The notes under the pieces: model-generated
Seen by the model: the letters and a program-made list of their open reading frames with translations, nothing else
What the model was told of the DNA's origin: nothing
The model's database searches: none
Position numbers and translations under genes: made by a program
IMG/VR virus record: IMGVR_UViG_3300021961_000085
Coordinates: 1-64,000 of that record
Origin: a virus
Reading direction: 5' to 3' (one strand)
DNA length: 64,000 nucleotides
Shown: positions 47,352 through 52,311 of the stretch, in pieces
How the letters are laid out: each line of letters opens with the position of its first letter
Numbering within the stretch: position 1 is the stretch's first letter

Positions 47352-47811
47352 TTTTTTGTTTGTATTGCTCTGGTTGCGTAAGATATTTTCTTACTTCGTG
47401 CCAATCTTCAAATGGTTTTTGACCAAAATGTATGTGCTTGCCCTTGAATTCACCTGCACCATTAGCTGTTCTATCGTCAATTAAGAAATCACCGATCATA
47501 AGATCTTTACGATGCGATAAGATTAGACGTTTATAAGCTAACTTACGCAAGTTTGTAGCACACCAAATACGCTTATCCGTCCAAGCATTTACGTTATTCC
47601 ATGGAGCGGTTGATAAAAAATATACTTCATAATAAGTTTGAAGTACTGCTATAGATGATAAAGCATTTTCCATCATTGGTGGATCAAGGAATAGTTCCTT
47701 GTCAAATGATGTTGCTGCACCTATATTTACGTTTTCACCGTGTCTTTTCTTTGCGTGTGATTCAAGATCAACTACAACACCGTCAAGATCTATATATAGT
47801 ATTTTTTTCAT
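47341..47811 (-). CDS. 5'(3')-deoxyribonucleotidase-like HAD phosphatase
   Basis: 156 aa. HAD motif I YIDLDGVVVD at residues 4-13 and motif FLSTAPWNN near 90. LIDDRTANG near 118 is the acidic motif. Matches the NT5C family that dephosphorylates dNMPs. Works with the other nucleotide enzymes, perhaps to recycle or to remove an unwanted dNMP. Confidence 0.8.
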   Translation of the reverse strand: MKKILYIDLDGVVVDLESHAKKRHGENVNIGAATSFDKELFLDPPMMENALSSIAVLQTYYEVYFLSTAPWNNVNAWTDKRIWCATNLRKLAYKRLILSHRKDLMIGDFLIDDRTANGAGEFKGKHIHFGQKPFEDWHEVRKYLTQPEQYKQKTNT

Positions 47812-48233
47812 AATTTTATAAGTTTGTAAACCTCTTTTGCTTCTTCTTCTGCCCAGGTTATTATTTCTTCTTCTTTGTTTATGTCGTAGTTATGTCTTGA
47901 AAATGATTGATGTGTTAACTCGTGCATTACTAATGCAAAAAGCTCTATGTCATCATTAGCTCTTGACATATTTATAAAAACAAACTCATGAGTTTTATCA
48001 GGCGCGATATTAGACCACCCTGCTATATAAGCTTGTTTGCTGGAATTTACATGACACTTACAGTCTTTTTTGCTTAATCCATGCATACTGTCTACTTTGT
48101 AGTAGTCAAATATTTCGCATGGATTATTACTTAGCAGTAAAGTATAGCCATTTCTTTGTATTGTTTTCATCTGAGAGAATAAAAAGGTATTAAAACTTAT
48201 CAAACCTAAAGCGGTTAACATTATTTTCTTCAT
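47808..48233 (-). CDS. Exported zincin-like metallopeptidase
   Basis: 141 aa. Signal peptide (MKKIMLTALGLISFNTFLFS). HELTHQSF near residue 104 is an HExxH zinc motif, with EEEIITWAEEEA downstream offering the third ligand. Two Cys upstream (CKCHV) may be bridged. A secreted peptidase expressed with early genes. Overlaps the nucleotidase by 4 nt. Confidence 0.75.
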   Translation of the reverse strand: MKKIMLTALGLISFNTFLFSQMKTIQRNGYTLLLSNNPCEIFDYYKVDSMHGLSKKDCKCHVNSSKQAYIAGWSNIAPDKTHEFVFINMSRANDDIELFALVMHELTHQSFSRHNYDINKEEEIITWAEEEAKEVYKLIKL

Positions 48234-48237
48234 AATG

Positions 48238-48438
48238 CTAATCCTCTTCGCCTTCTTCGTACCATTCTGTCATTCTTTCTAAGACTTCCTCGTTGTCTAC
48301 TATTTGCTGCGCTATAGCAAACACTCTTTTAAATCCTGCTAATTCATAAGGGGTGAAGTCATACAGATCTCCATCTTCGATTGCATTTAAGCAATCCATC
48401 ATTGCTTTGGCCGTATTTTCAAAACGGCAATAACTCAT
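48238..48438 (-). CDS. MSYCRFENT-type small phage protein
   Basis: 66 aa, acidic. Start chosen at MSYCRFENT because this N-terminus recurs in small phage proteins. Two extra in-frame ATGs lie 6 and 9 nt upstream (48444, 48447). Acidic C-terminus EWYEEGEED. Unknown function. Confidence 0.7.
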   Translation of the reverse strand: MSYCRFENTAKAMMDCLNAIEDGDLYDFTPYELAGFKRVFAIAQQIVDNEEVLERMTEWYEEGEED

Positions 48439-48461
48439 ATTCATCATATTTCTTTTAATTA

Positions 48462-48728
48462 TTAATAAAAACTGTTAACCCAATTTGTAAATTCTGTAGC
48501 TGAAGTAATGCCATCTACATCATCTCCTAAAGGAAAAGGATGTGTTAAGTCTTCGAAGTAAGCTCGACATTCAACAAGATCCCATGTGTAAACTGCTGCA
48601 AAACTGTGATCTTCTTCAAAATCATGTATAGAAATAGAATAATTCTTTTCATTTATTTCTATCTTGTCAAAAGATCTTAACAATTTCATTGCTTCAAGCT
48701 TTGTTTTTGTTGCTTTAATATCTATCAT
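48462..48728 (-). CDS. Hypothetical protein, 88 aa
   Basis: Acidic, beta-rich centre (YSISIHDFEEDHSFAAVYTW). One-base overlap with the next gene upstream. Unknown. Confidence 0.65.
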   Translation of the reverse strand: MIDIKATKTKLEAMKLLRSFDKIEINEKNYSISIHDFEEDHSFAAVYTWDLVECRAYFEDLTHPFPLGDDVDGITSATEFTNWVNSFY

Positions 48729-49045
48729 TATTTTTTTAAATTTAATATATTAAAAAATTGAACTCCTTTCTCGATTAAACTCTCGGCTCGAGCCAATCGT
48801 CTATTACTATCATGTATGTAACTGCTCTTGTTAGGTGTTACTCCTAAATCTATCATTGAGAAGTTAAATTCCCACTTACCACCCACGAATCGTTCACCCG
48901 TAAATCGCTCAACAGCATTGTAGCATTCATAAGTCATTTTTAACTTGCATCCACTTGCTTCTATCGTGTCTTGGATGATCACTACATCGTGAGATCTTTC
49001 TTGATCATGCAGTTTACTTCGATAAAGTTCTTTTATTTTTTTCAT
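48728..49045 (-). CDS. Hypothetical protein, 105 aa
   Basis: Mixed composition (VVIIQDTIEASGCKLKMTYE; ERFTGERFVGGKWEF). No family recognised. Within a tightly spaced early operon. Confidence 0.65.
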   Translation of the reverse strand: MKKIKELYRSKLHDQERSHDVVIIQDTIEASGCKLKMTYECYNAVERFTGERFVGGKWEFNFSMIDLGVTPNKSSYIHDSNRRLARAESLIEKGVQFFNILNLKK

Positions 49046-49050
49046 TAGAT

Positions 49051-49242
49051 TTATTTTTTATCGGTTAATTTAATTCTTCTTGTCCTTGGAAATCCTTTTG
49101 CCTTTCCCGTTGGAGTAGCAAACGTTGGTTCTAACGTATAGTAAACATTCCAACCATAAAAATTTACATAAAAAACCTTCGTCTTATTTCCTTTTTTTCT
49201 GATGTAATTTTGTGCCTCTTTAAGTGAATATTCTTTTACCAT
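49051..49242 (-). CDS. Small basic protein, 63 aa
   Basis: Basic, with NFYGWNVYYTLEPTFATPTG and RTRRIKLTDKK at the end. One-base overlap with the previous gene's stop. Unknown. Confidence 0.6.
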   Translation of the reverse strand: MVKEYSLKEAQNYIRKKGNKTKVFYVNFYGWNVYYTLEPTFATPTGKAKGFPRTRRIKLTDKK

Positions 49243-49691
49243 TATATGTTTTTATATCTTTTTTCTAATCTTACTTGCAATAATTCACTGTGTTGACGTA
49301 TCATTGTGTCTCTAGTCCACTTACTAATTGTCATTTTTGGCTTTTGTACGTGGTTTTTAAGTATAAACTTAGCTAAAAACTCTTCACGCTGTTCTTGCAA
49401 TTTGATGAGAACACGCTGGTAAGCTTTGTTTATTACTACTTTCTTTTGCAAATGACTCCACTCTGCTGTTTCAACAAGTCTCACTGGATTTATTTGATAG
49501 ATCTGGCGAGGAGATATTTTCCTCACATAGCCTGTCGCATAAGTTGCAAACATCATTGGTCTTGTCTTACCGCTTGCTAGCACATCACGCTCTGGTAGAG
49601 CAAATACTTTAGTGCCGTTAGCTTTTTGCCTTGCTGTAGTTACTTCTTTCACTCCAAGCAAATCAAGTATTTCTAATGGTTTTAAATTCAT
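49242..49691 (-). CDS. Basic protein behind tRNA-like element A
   Basis: 149 aa from the ATG at 49691. A longer frame to 49742 would read through the 3' half of the tRNA-like element and is rejected. N-terminal MNLKPLEILDLLGVKEVTTA looks like a short HTH, followed by YRKISPRQ-type beta sequence, a helical basic C-terminal half and a K-rich end. Possible DNA/RNA-binding protein. Its start codon is 2 nt after the element's acceptor-like 3' end. Confidence 0.7.
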   Translation of the reverse strand: MNLKPLEILDLLGVKEVTTARQKANGTKVFALPERDVLASGKTRPMMFATYATGYVRKISPRQIYQINPVRLVETAEWSHLQKKVVINKAYQRVLIKLQEQREEFLAKFILKNHVQKPKMTISKWTRDTMIRQHSELLQVRLEKRYKNI

Positions 49692-49693
49692 AG

Positions 49694-49778
49694 TGGACGT
49701 GGCAGGAATCGAACCTGCGTCTGAGATACTGTCTTGCCGCAATTGGCGAAGATACTGTCTCGCTCACCTTTCACGCCC
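49694..49778 (-). ncRNA. tRNA-like element A (85 nt, intercistronic)
   Basis: Minus strand: 5' GGGCGTG pairs over 7 bp with 3' CACGTCC (one G-T), followed by discriminator-like A and then CT-ATG. Next to it is a canonical T-arm, GCAGG-TTCGATT-CCTGC. The middle (54 nt) does not fold into a normal D-arm and anticodon arm. AGACAGTATCT occurs twice there as a direct repeat, and a 7-nt anticodon loop with a stable 5-bp stem is not found. The element fills the gap between two genes with 7 nt on its 5' side and 2 nt on its 3' side. Not confidently a functional tRNA. Confidence 0.65.
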
Positions 49779-49785
49779 ATATTAG

Positions 49786-50004
49786 TTATAATGGATATAT
49801 ATCTTCCCACCCATCTACGGCATTATTATTATAATACCTAGCCTTTTTAGGTTCTACATACTCATCAGGCCAAATTGAATATTGCTCATTTGGAAACATC
49901 TCCTCTAAACTACTTAACAACTCATTAGCTTCCTCTAGTGAAAGTTGAGTTGTATGTTCTTCAGGATAATTTGTTTCATTCATTATCTTATATAATTCTT
50001 TCAT
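49786..50004 (-). CDS. Acidic small protein between tRNA-like elements
   Basis: 72 aa from the ATG at 50004, 2 nt after element B. The longer frame to 50043 again runs through the element. Acidic, with LSLEEANELLSSLEEMF and the end DGWEDIYPL. The stop is 7 nt before element A. Function unknown. Confidence 0.7.
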   Translation of the reverse strand: MKELYKIMNETNYPEEHTTQLSLEEANELLSSLEEMFPNEQYSIWPDEYVEPKKARYYNNNAVDGWEDIYPL

Positions 50005-50006
50005 AG

Positions 50007-50109
50007 TGGACGTGGCAGGAGTCGAACCTGCGTTACAACACACTCGTACGTTTTTCGGTCGAATTACAGCATCACACTCATGCCTGTGTTGTCTGAACCT
50101 TTCACGCCC
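50007..50109 (-). ncRNA. tRNA-like element B (103 nt, intercistronic)
   Basis: Same acceptor (GGGCGTG/CACGTCC-A), same following AAAGGT, and near-identical T-arm (GCAGG-TTCGACT-CCTGC) as element A. The interior is different: an 8-bp stem ACAACACA/TGTGTTGT encloses a CAGGCAT/ATGCTG hairpin with a 7-nt loop. Acceptor plus T-arm plus a long interior helix in place of D and anticodon arms recalls tmRNA architecture, but no tag frame was recognised. Gap to flanking genes is 7 nt and 2 nt, as in element A. Confidence 0.65.
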
Positions 50110-50116
50110 ATGTAGG

Positions 50117-50329
50117 TTATCTTAGGCAAGTGCCATAACCTTTGCGTTTTGCAGATTTATTTATCTCGTCTGCGAGAGATTTTGGTAAGAATTGTACTTC
50201 ATTACCTGTTTTATGGTTTACAATTTGCACTGCGCCATATTTTTCTGTCTTAGAGCAATCTACGCATGTAGTATAACTATACTTTATACGCACAGGGTGG
50301 ATCGCATTACCGCATCTACATATTTTCAT
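50117..50329 (-). CDS. Zinc-ribbon protein (DksA/TraR-like)
   Basis: 70 aa from the ATG at 50329. A TTG 6 nt upstream is a less likely start. Four Cys: MKICRCGN and TTCVDCSK, in a CxC...CxxC arrangement close to the C4 zinc finger of DksA/TraR proteins, which bind RNA polymerase. The coiled coil of full DksA is absent. Starts within a few nt of promoter motif P3. Confidence 0.6.
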   Translation of the reverse strand: MKICRCGNAIHPVRIKYSYTTCVDCSKTEKYGAVQIVNHKTGNEVQFLPKSLADEINKSAKRKGYGTCLR

Positions 50330-50336
50330 AATCAAA

Positions 50337-50357
50337 CATATTATCGATCACTATCCG
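50337..50357 (-). promoter_or_regulatory. Promoter motif P3 (CGG-N8-CGATAATATG)
   Basis: Minus strand: CGGATAG, TGAT, CGATAATATG. Fits the shared spacing with one change (CGG for CGA). Overlaps the stop of the upstream gene and lies 7 bp before the zinc-ribbon gene. Would drive the operon containing elements B and A. Confidence 0.55.
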
Positions 50358-50547
50358 TTTTTCGATTGTCATCTATTAATCCATTTTCTATCAAGTCTCT
50401 TGCAGTTCTACCGAACCACCCTTGTAGTTGATACGCTAATCCAGTATCATGAAGATACTGCCATGCTTCAATGATTTGATCTTCTGACTCGGCCTCTATG
50501 AAGCCTTCCGCCAGTCCTACTGCTGTGTAATTATCCATTTTATTCAT
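50341..50547 (-). CDS. AWQYLHDTGLAYQLQGWFG-type phage protein
   Basis: 68 aa. The central motif EAWQYLHDTGLAYQLQGWFG plus RTARDLIE is strongly conserved in my memory of small phage proteins, function unknown. An alternative start is the third codon Met region (MDNYT). The following gene upstream lies 82 nt away. Confidence 0.75.
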   Translation of the reverse strand: MNKMDNYTAVGLAEGFIEAESEDQIIEAWQYLHDTGLAYQLQGWFGRTARDLIENGLIDDNRKTDSDR

Positions 50548-50629
50548 TTTTCTATTTCTTTTGGTACAAAAAAACCATCCTCAACTATGTTTTCTTTTCT
50601 TCATTACTAAATTTCATAGGTACTCTAGC

Positions 50630-50776
50630 TTATCCATTTGCCGCATGTTGTTTATTCACTGATACGTCAGATCTTCTACCACCGACTGAAGTTAATTTCT
50701 TTTTGTACGCTAAGAAAAGATCATTCTCTTTCAAGATCTCGTCTAATTTCTTTGGATTTCTCTTGTTATTTTTCAT
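50630..50776 (-). CDS. Small basic protein, 48 aa
   Basis: 48 aa, K/N/R-rich (MKNNKRNPKKLDEILKEND, then LTSVGGRRSDVSVN). Its ATG overlaps the stop of the gene upstream (ATGA), supporting translation. The 82-nt stretch between its stop and the next gene contains only 7-10 codon frames. Confidence 0.6.
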   Translation of the reverse strand: MKNNKRNPKKLDEILKENDLFLAYKKKLTSVGGRRSDVSVNKQHAANG

Positions 50777-51042
50777 CGCTTTGGATTATTAAAACTGTTC
50801 CACTTATTGATTAACTCTTGATTCCAACCACCTAGCTTGGCAACTTTGTCTTTGATGATCGCTAATTCACGCTCACCCTTTAACCATACTCTGTGATCGT
50901 CACTCATTTCGTACCACCCGTCATGCTTTTCGAACATTTCTTCGATCGAAAGATCTTCAAAACGATCTTCATACTCGTAAAAGTAAACACTCGCTGCTGG
51001 GCACTGTGGCACACGTCTTCTGTATTTTTTCATGTAACTCAT
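50773..51042 (-). CDS. Hypothetical protein behind tRNA-like element C
   Basis: 89 aa from ATG at 51042, 2 nt after element C. A GTG start at 51069 would translate the element's T-arm and is rejected. Basic N-terminus YMKKYRRRVPQ, then acidic SIEEMFEKHDGWYEM and a helical end. Unknown function. Confidence 0.7.
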   Translation of the reverse strand: MSYMKKYRRRVPQCPAASVYFYEYEDRFEDLSIEEMFEKHDGWYEMSDDHRVWLKGERELAIIKDKVAKLGGWNQELINKWNSFNNPKR

Positions 51043-51044
51043 AG

Positions 51045-51091
51045 AACCTTGAGTGAGGATCGCACTCACACACGCAAACTATTGCAAGGTT
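51045..51091 (-). ncRNA. tRNA-like minihelix C (47 nt, 5' leader)
   Basis: Minus strand: AACCTTG pairs perfectly with CAAGGTT (7 bp). Between them lie a 15-nt linker and a T-arm-like hairpin GTGAG-TGCGATC-CTCAC with one unpaired base before the closing strand. Then CT-ATG. No D or anticodon arm. Its 5' base is 6 nt downstream of promoter motif P4, so the leader RNA would consist almost only of this structure. Confidence 0.6.
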
Positions 51092-51097
51092 GTTATA

Positions 51098-51118
51098 TAT
51101 ATTATCGAGCACTGTTCG
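51098..51118 (-). promoter_or_regulatory. Promoter motif P4 (CGA-N8-CGATAATATA)
   Basis: Minus strand: CGAACAG, TGCT, CGATAATATA. Lies between the 34-aa membrane gene and element C. Six bases separate it from the 5' base of element C. Confidence 0.65.
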
Positions 51119-51129
51119 TGCTTCATTTG

Positions 51130-51234
51130 CTAGCTTCCACCAAACACATAGTATATGAAGTTAACAAAGAATAGGATCGCTATTATTGCAATAACTGTTC
51201 CGATTGCATCGATTATTTCTTCTTTTTTGTTCAT
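51130..51234 (-). CDS. Single-span membrane micropeptide (34 aa)
   Basis: 34 aa: charged N-terminus MNKKEEIIDA, then one hydrophobic helix (IGTVIAIIAILFFVNFIYY) and a short end. ATG overlaps the stop of the upstream gene (ATGA). Likely inner-membrane, early expressed, function unknown. Confidence 0.6.
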   Translation of the reverse strand: MNKKEEIIDAIGTVIAIIAILFFVNFIYYVFGGS

Positions 51235-51413
51235 ATTCCGCCTCCTAACGCTATGTCTAACTTGTACACCAACTTAGGCGCTACATTTAATGCTACTATG
51301 ATAGCGAAACCGATCGCACCTACAAGTGCTGTTACTGCCGCGCCTGCTAGTGCTTTTACTGTTACACTTGATATTGTAACAATTGCTTTGTGTTGAAATT
51401 TTACTTTGTTCAT
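51231..51413 (-). CDS. Small membrane protein behind tRNA-like element D
   Basis: 60 aa from ATG at 51413, 2 nt after element D. Basic N-terminus (MNKVKFQHKAIV) and a long hydrophobic A/V/I/G stretch (residues ~15-46, VKALAGAAVTALVGAIGF) forming one or two transmembrane helices. Together with the 34-aa gene it forms a two-gene membrane-peptide unit under P5. Confidence 0.65.
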   Translation of the reverse strand: MNKVKFQHKAIVTISSVTVKALAGAAVTALVGAIGFAIIVALNVAPKLVYKLDIALGGGI

Positions 51414-51415
51414 AG

Positions 51416-51457
51416 AAGTCACCGTAAGAATCGAACTTACACTAACCATTGTGACTT
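51416..51457 (-). ncRNA. tRNA-like minihelix D (42 nt, 5' leader)
   Basis: Minus strand: AAGTCAC pairs perfectly with GTGACTT (7 bp). Inside are a 10-nt linker AATGGTTAGT (D-loop-like GGTTAG) and a canonical T-arm GTAAG-TTCGATT-CTTAC plus one base. Then CT-ATG. Same layout as element C with unrelated stem sequences, so base-pairing is conserved while sequence is not. The 5' base is 6 nt after promoter motif P5, as in C. Confidence 0.65.
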
Positions 51458-51463
51458 GGTATA

Positions 51464-51484
51464 TATACTATCCAGACACCATCG
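51464..51484 (-). promoter_or_regulatory. Promoter motif P5 (CGA-N8-GGATAGTATA)
   Basis: Minus strand: CGATGGT, GTCT, GGATAGTATA. Distance of 6 nt to element D equals the P4-element C distance. Confidence 0.6.
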
Positions 51485-51523
51485 CAATAGCGTTGTAAAG
51501 TATATTGTTTGTTTGAGTGATCA

Positions 51524-51553
51524 GAAATGGTGAGAGATGTAGTTCACCACTTC
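51524..51553 (-). terminator. Hairpin downstream of 76-aa gene
   Basis: GAAGTGGTGA pairs with TCACCATTTC over 10 bp (one G-T), loop of 10 nt. It begins 18 nt after the stop of the upstream gene (51572). No clear U tract follows on the minus strand, so termination or mRNA 3' stabilisation are both possible. Confidence 0.6.
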
Positions 51554-51571
51554 TGTGCAAGAATTTAAATA

Positions 51572-51802
51572 TTATTTCAAATTTTCTTGTAACACTCGTG
51601 GAATTGAAGTACTTGAAGTATAACTTTTGTACTTTTGGAAACACTCCATTGCTTCTAATTTTTCTTTCATTAGAGCAAATGCATCGTCGTGATTGTACTC
51701 GAAAGTTTTACCACTTTTGAAAGTAACTTTGATAATTGCATTTTTACCAACAAGTGATTGACGAATAACGAATCTTTTCATTTCTAATTTTTCTTTTGAC
51801 AT
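51572..51802 (-). CDS. Hypothetical early protein, 76 aa
   Basis: Basic N-terminal half (MKRFVIRQSLVGKNAIIKVT), helical middle, S/T-rich end. Monocistronic: own promoter motif P6 upstream and a hairpin downstream. Very early position suggests a host-takeover protein, by inference. Confidence 0.65.
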   Translation of the reverse strand: MSKEKLEMKRFVIRQSLVGKNAIIKVTFKSGKTFEYNHDDAFALMKEKLEAMECFQKYKSYTSSTSIPRVLQENLK

Positions 51803-51838
51803 AACTTTTTTTATATTTAATTGTTTAACTTAATTTAC

Positions 51839-51859
51839 TATATTATCGATCGTGCATCG
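51839..51859 (-). promoter_or_regulatory. Promoter motif P6 (CGA-N8-CGATAATATA)
   Basis: Minus strand: CGATGCA, CGAT, CGATAATATA, 36 bp before the ATG of the 76-aa gene. Confidence 0.65.
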
Positions 51860-51878
51860 TAATTTATTTGTGAGTGAA

Positions 51879-51989
51879 TTACCAAACTTGCAAACAAATG
51901 TATATTAACAAGAATGGCGAGAGGATCATGGCAAGCACAAGCGCAAGATCGATCAATCTGCTTACTTGTATGTTCTTATTGTTTTTCAT
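51879..51989 (-). CDS. Single-span membrane micropeptide (36 aa)
   Basis: 36 aa from ATG at 51989: MKNNKNIQVSRLIDLALVLA continuing into a strongly hydrophobic helix. The frame extends upstream to 52190, but promoter motif P7 lies 7 bp before this ATG, and the extension has no plausible leader. First gene of the minus unit. Confidence 0.6.
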   Translation of the reverse strand: MKNNKNIQVSRLIDLALVLAMILSPFLLIYICLQVW

Positions 51990-51996
51990 ATTCGTA

Positions 51997-52017
51997 TATA
52001 CTATCGAAAGGATCTCG
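51997..52017 (-). promoter_or_regulatory. Promoter motif P7 (CGA-N8-CGATAGTATA)
   Basis: Minus strand: CGAGATC, CTTT, CGATAGTATA, 7 bp before the 36-aa gene. It is the outermost copy, next to the divergent control region, and would transcribe the whole early unit if no terminator stops it. Confidence 0.6.
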
Positions 52018-52113
52018 TAAAAGTGTTGCGCCAAAATGTAAAATGTAAATAGAAAATAACAAATAAGTATTAGTGTTAGTGTAAAAACAAAAAGGTGAAA
52101 TGTTTTAAAGAAA

Positions 52114-52212
52114 ATGGCAAAAATAGGGGCCGGTGGGTTTTTAAAATTGACTTTTAATTTACAAAGCGAAGACGAGAGAGGCGGGGGCAATACCTTACTT
52201 CTATATATCTAA
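52114..52212 (+). CDS. Possible micropeptide (32 aa)
   Basis: A 32-codon frame starting MAKIGAGGFLKLTFNLQSED with an A-rich leader (AAAGAAA). It is the only frame of note on the plus strand in the control region. No homology recognised and no promoter evident. Weak candidate. Confidence 0.25.
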   Translation: MAKIGAGGFLKLTFNLQSEDERGGGNTLLLYI

Positions 52213-52220
52213 TCACAAAT

Positions 52221-52268
52221 AGTGACATTAGCCTTATAAGTTATAATAAGTAAGTACCTATTGTCACC
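52221..52268. repeat. Inverted half-sites GTGACAWTAG (operator candidate)
   Basis: Left site AGTGACATTAGCC at 52221-52233. Right site, on the opposite strand, GGTGACAATAGG at 52257-52268. Core GTGACA-W-TAG is identical apart from one base, with centres ~35-40 bp apart. It brackets the TATAAT-like sequences, a layout expected of a repressor or activator binding pair. The HTH protein at 42.7-43.3 kb is a candidate binder. Confidence 0.5.
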
Positions 52269-52311
52269 CTATAATTAAATACACTTTTTTACCTGTAATT
52301 ATATGGTGGAG

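Larger units (their letters stand above)
52018..52302. promoter_or_regulatory. Divergent control region between early and late units
   Basis: About 285 bp without a convincing gene, separating the minus and plus units. The right part (52213-52302) is very AT-rich with TTATAAGTTATAATAAG and CCTATAATTAAAT, plausible plus-strand promoter elements. A pair of inverted 11-bp half-sites lies at 52221-52268. The left part holds one short plus-strand frame and a G-rich patch (GGGGCCGGTGGG). A replication origin here is possible but not shown. Confidence 0.5.

Noticed and set aside
49694-50109. Calling elements A and B ordinary tRNA genes
   Set aside because: Acceptor and T-arm fit, but no acceptable D-arm and 7-nt anticodon loop could be drawn by hand. 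Reported as tRNA-like instead.
51879-52190. 103-aa minus-strand frame ending in the 36-aa peptide
   Set aside because: The N-terminal 67 residues run through the control region and promoter motif P7. Only the last 36 codons have a plausible start.
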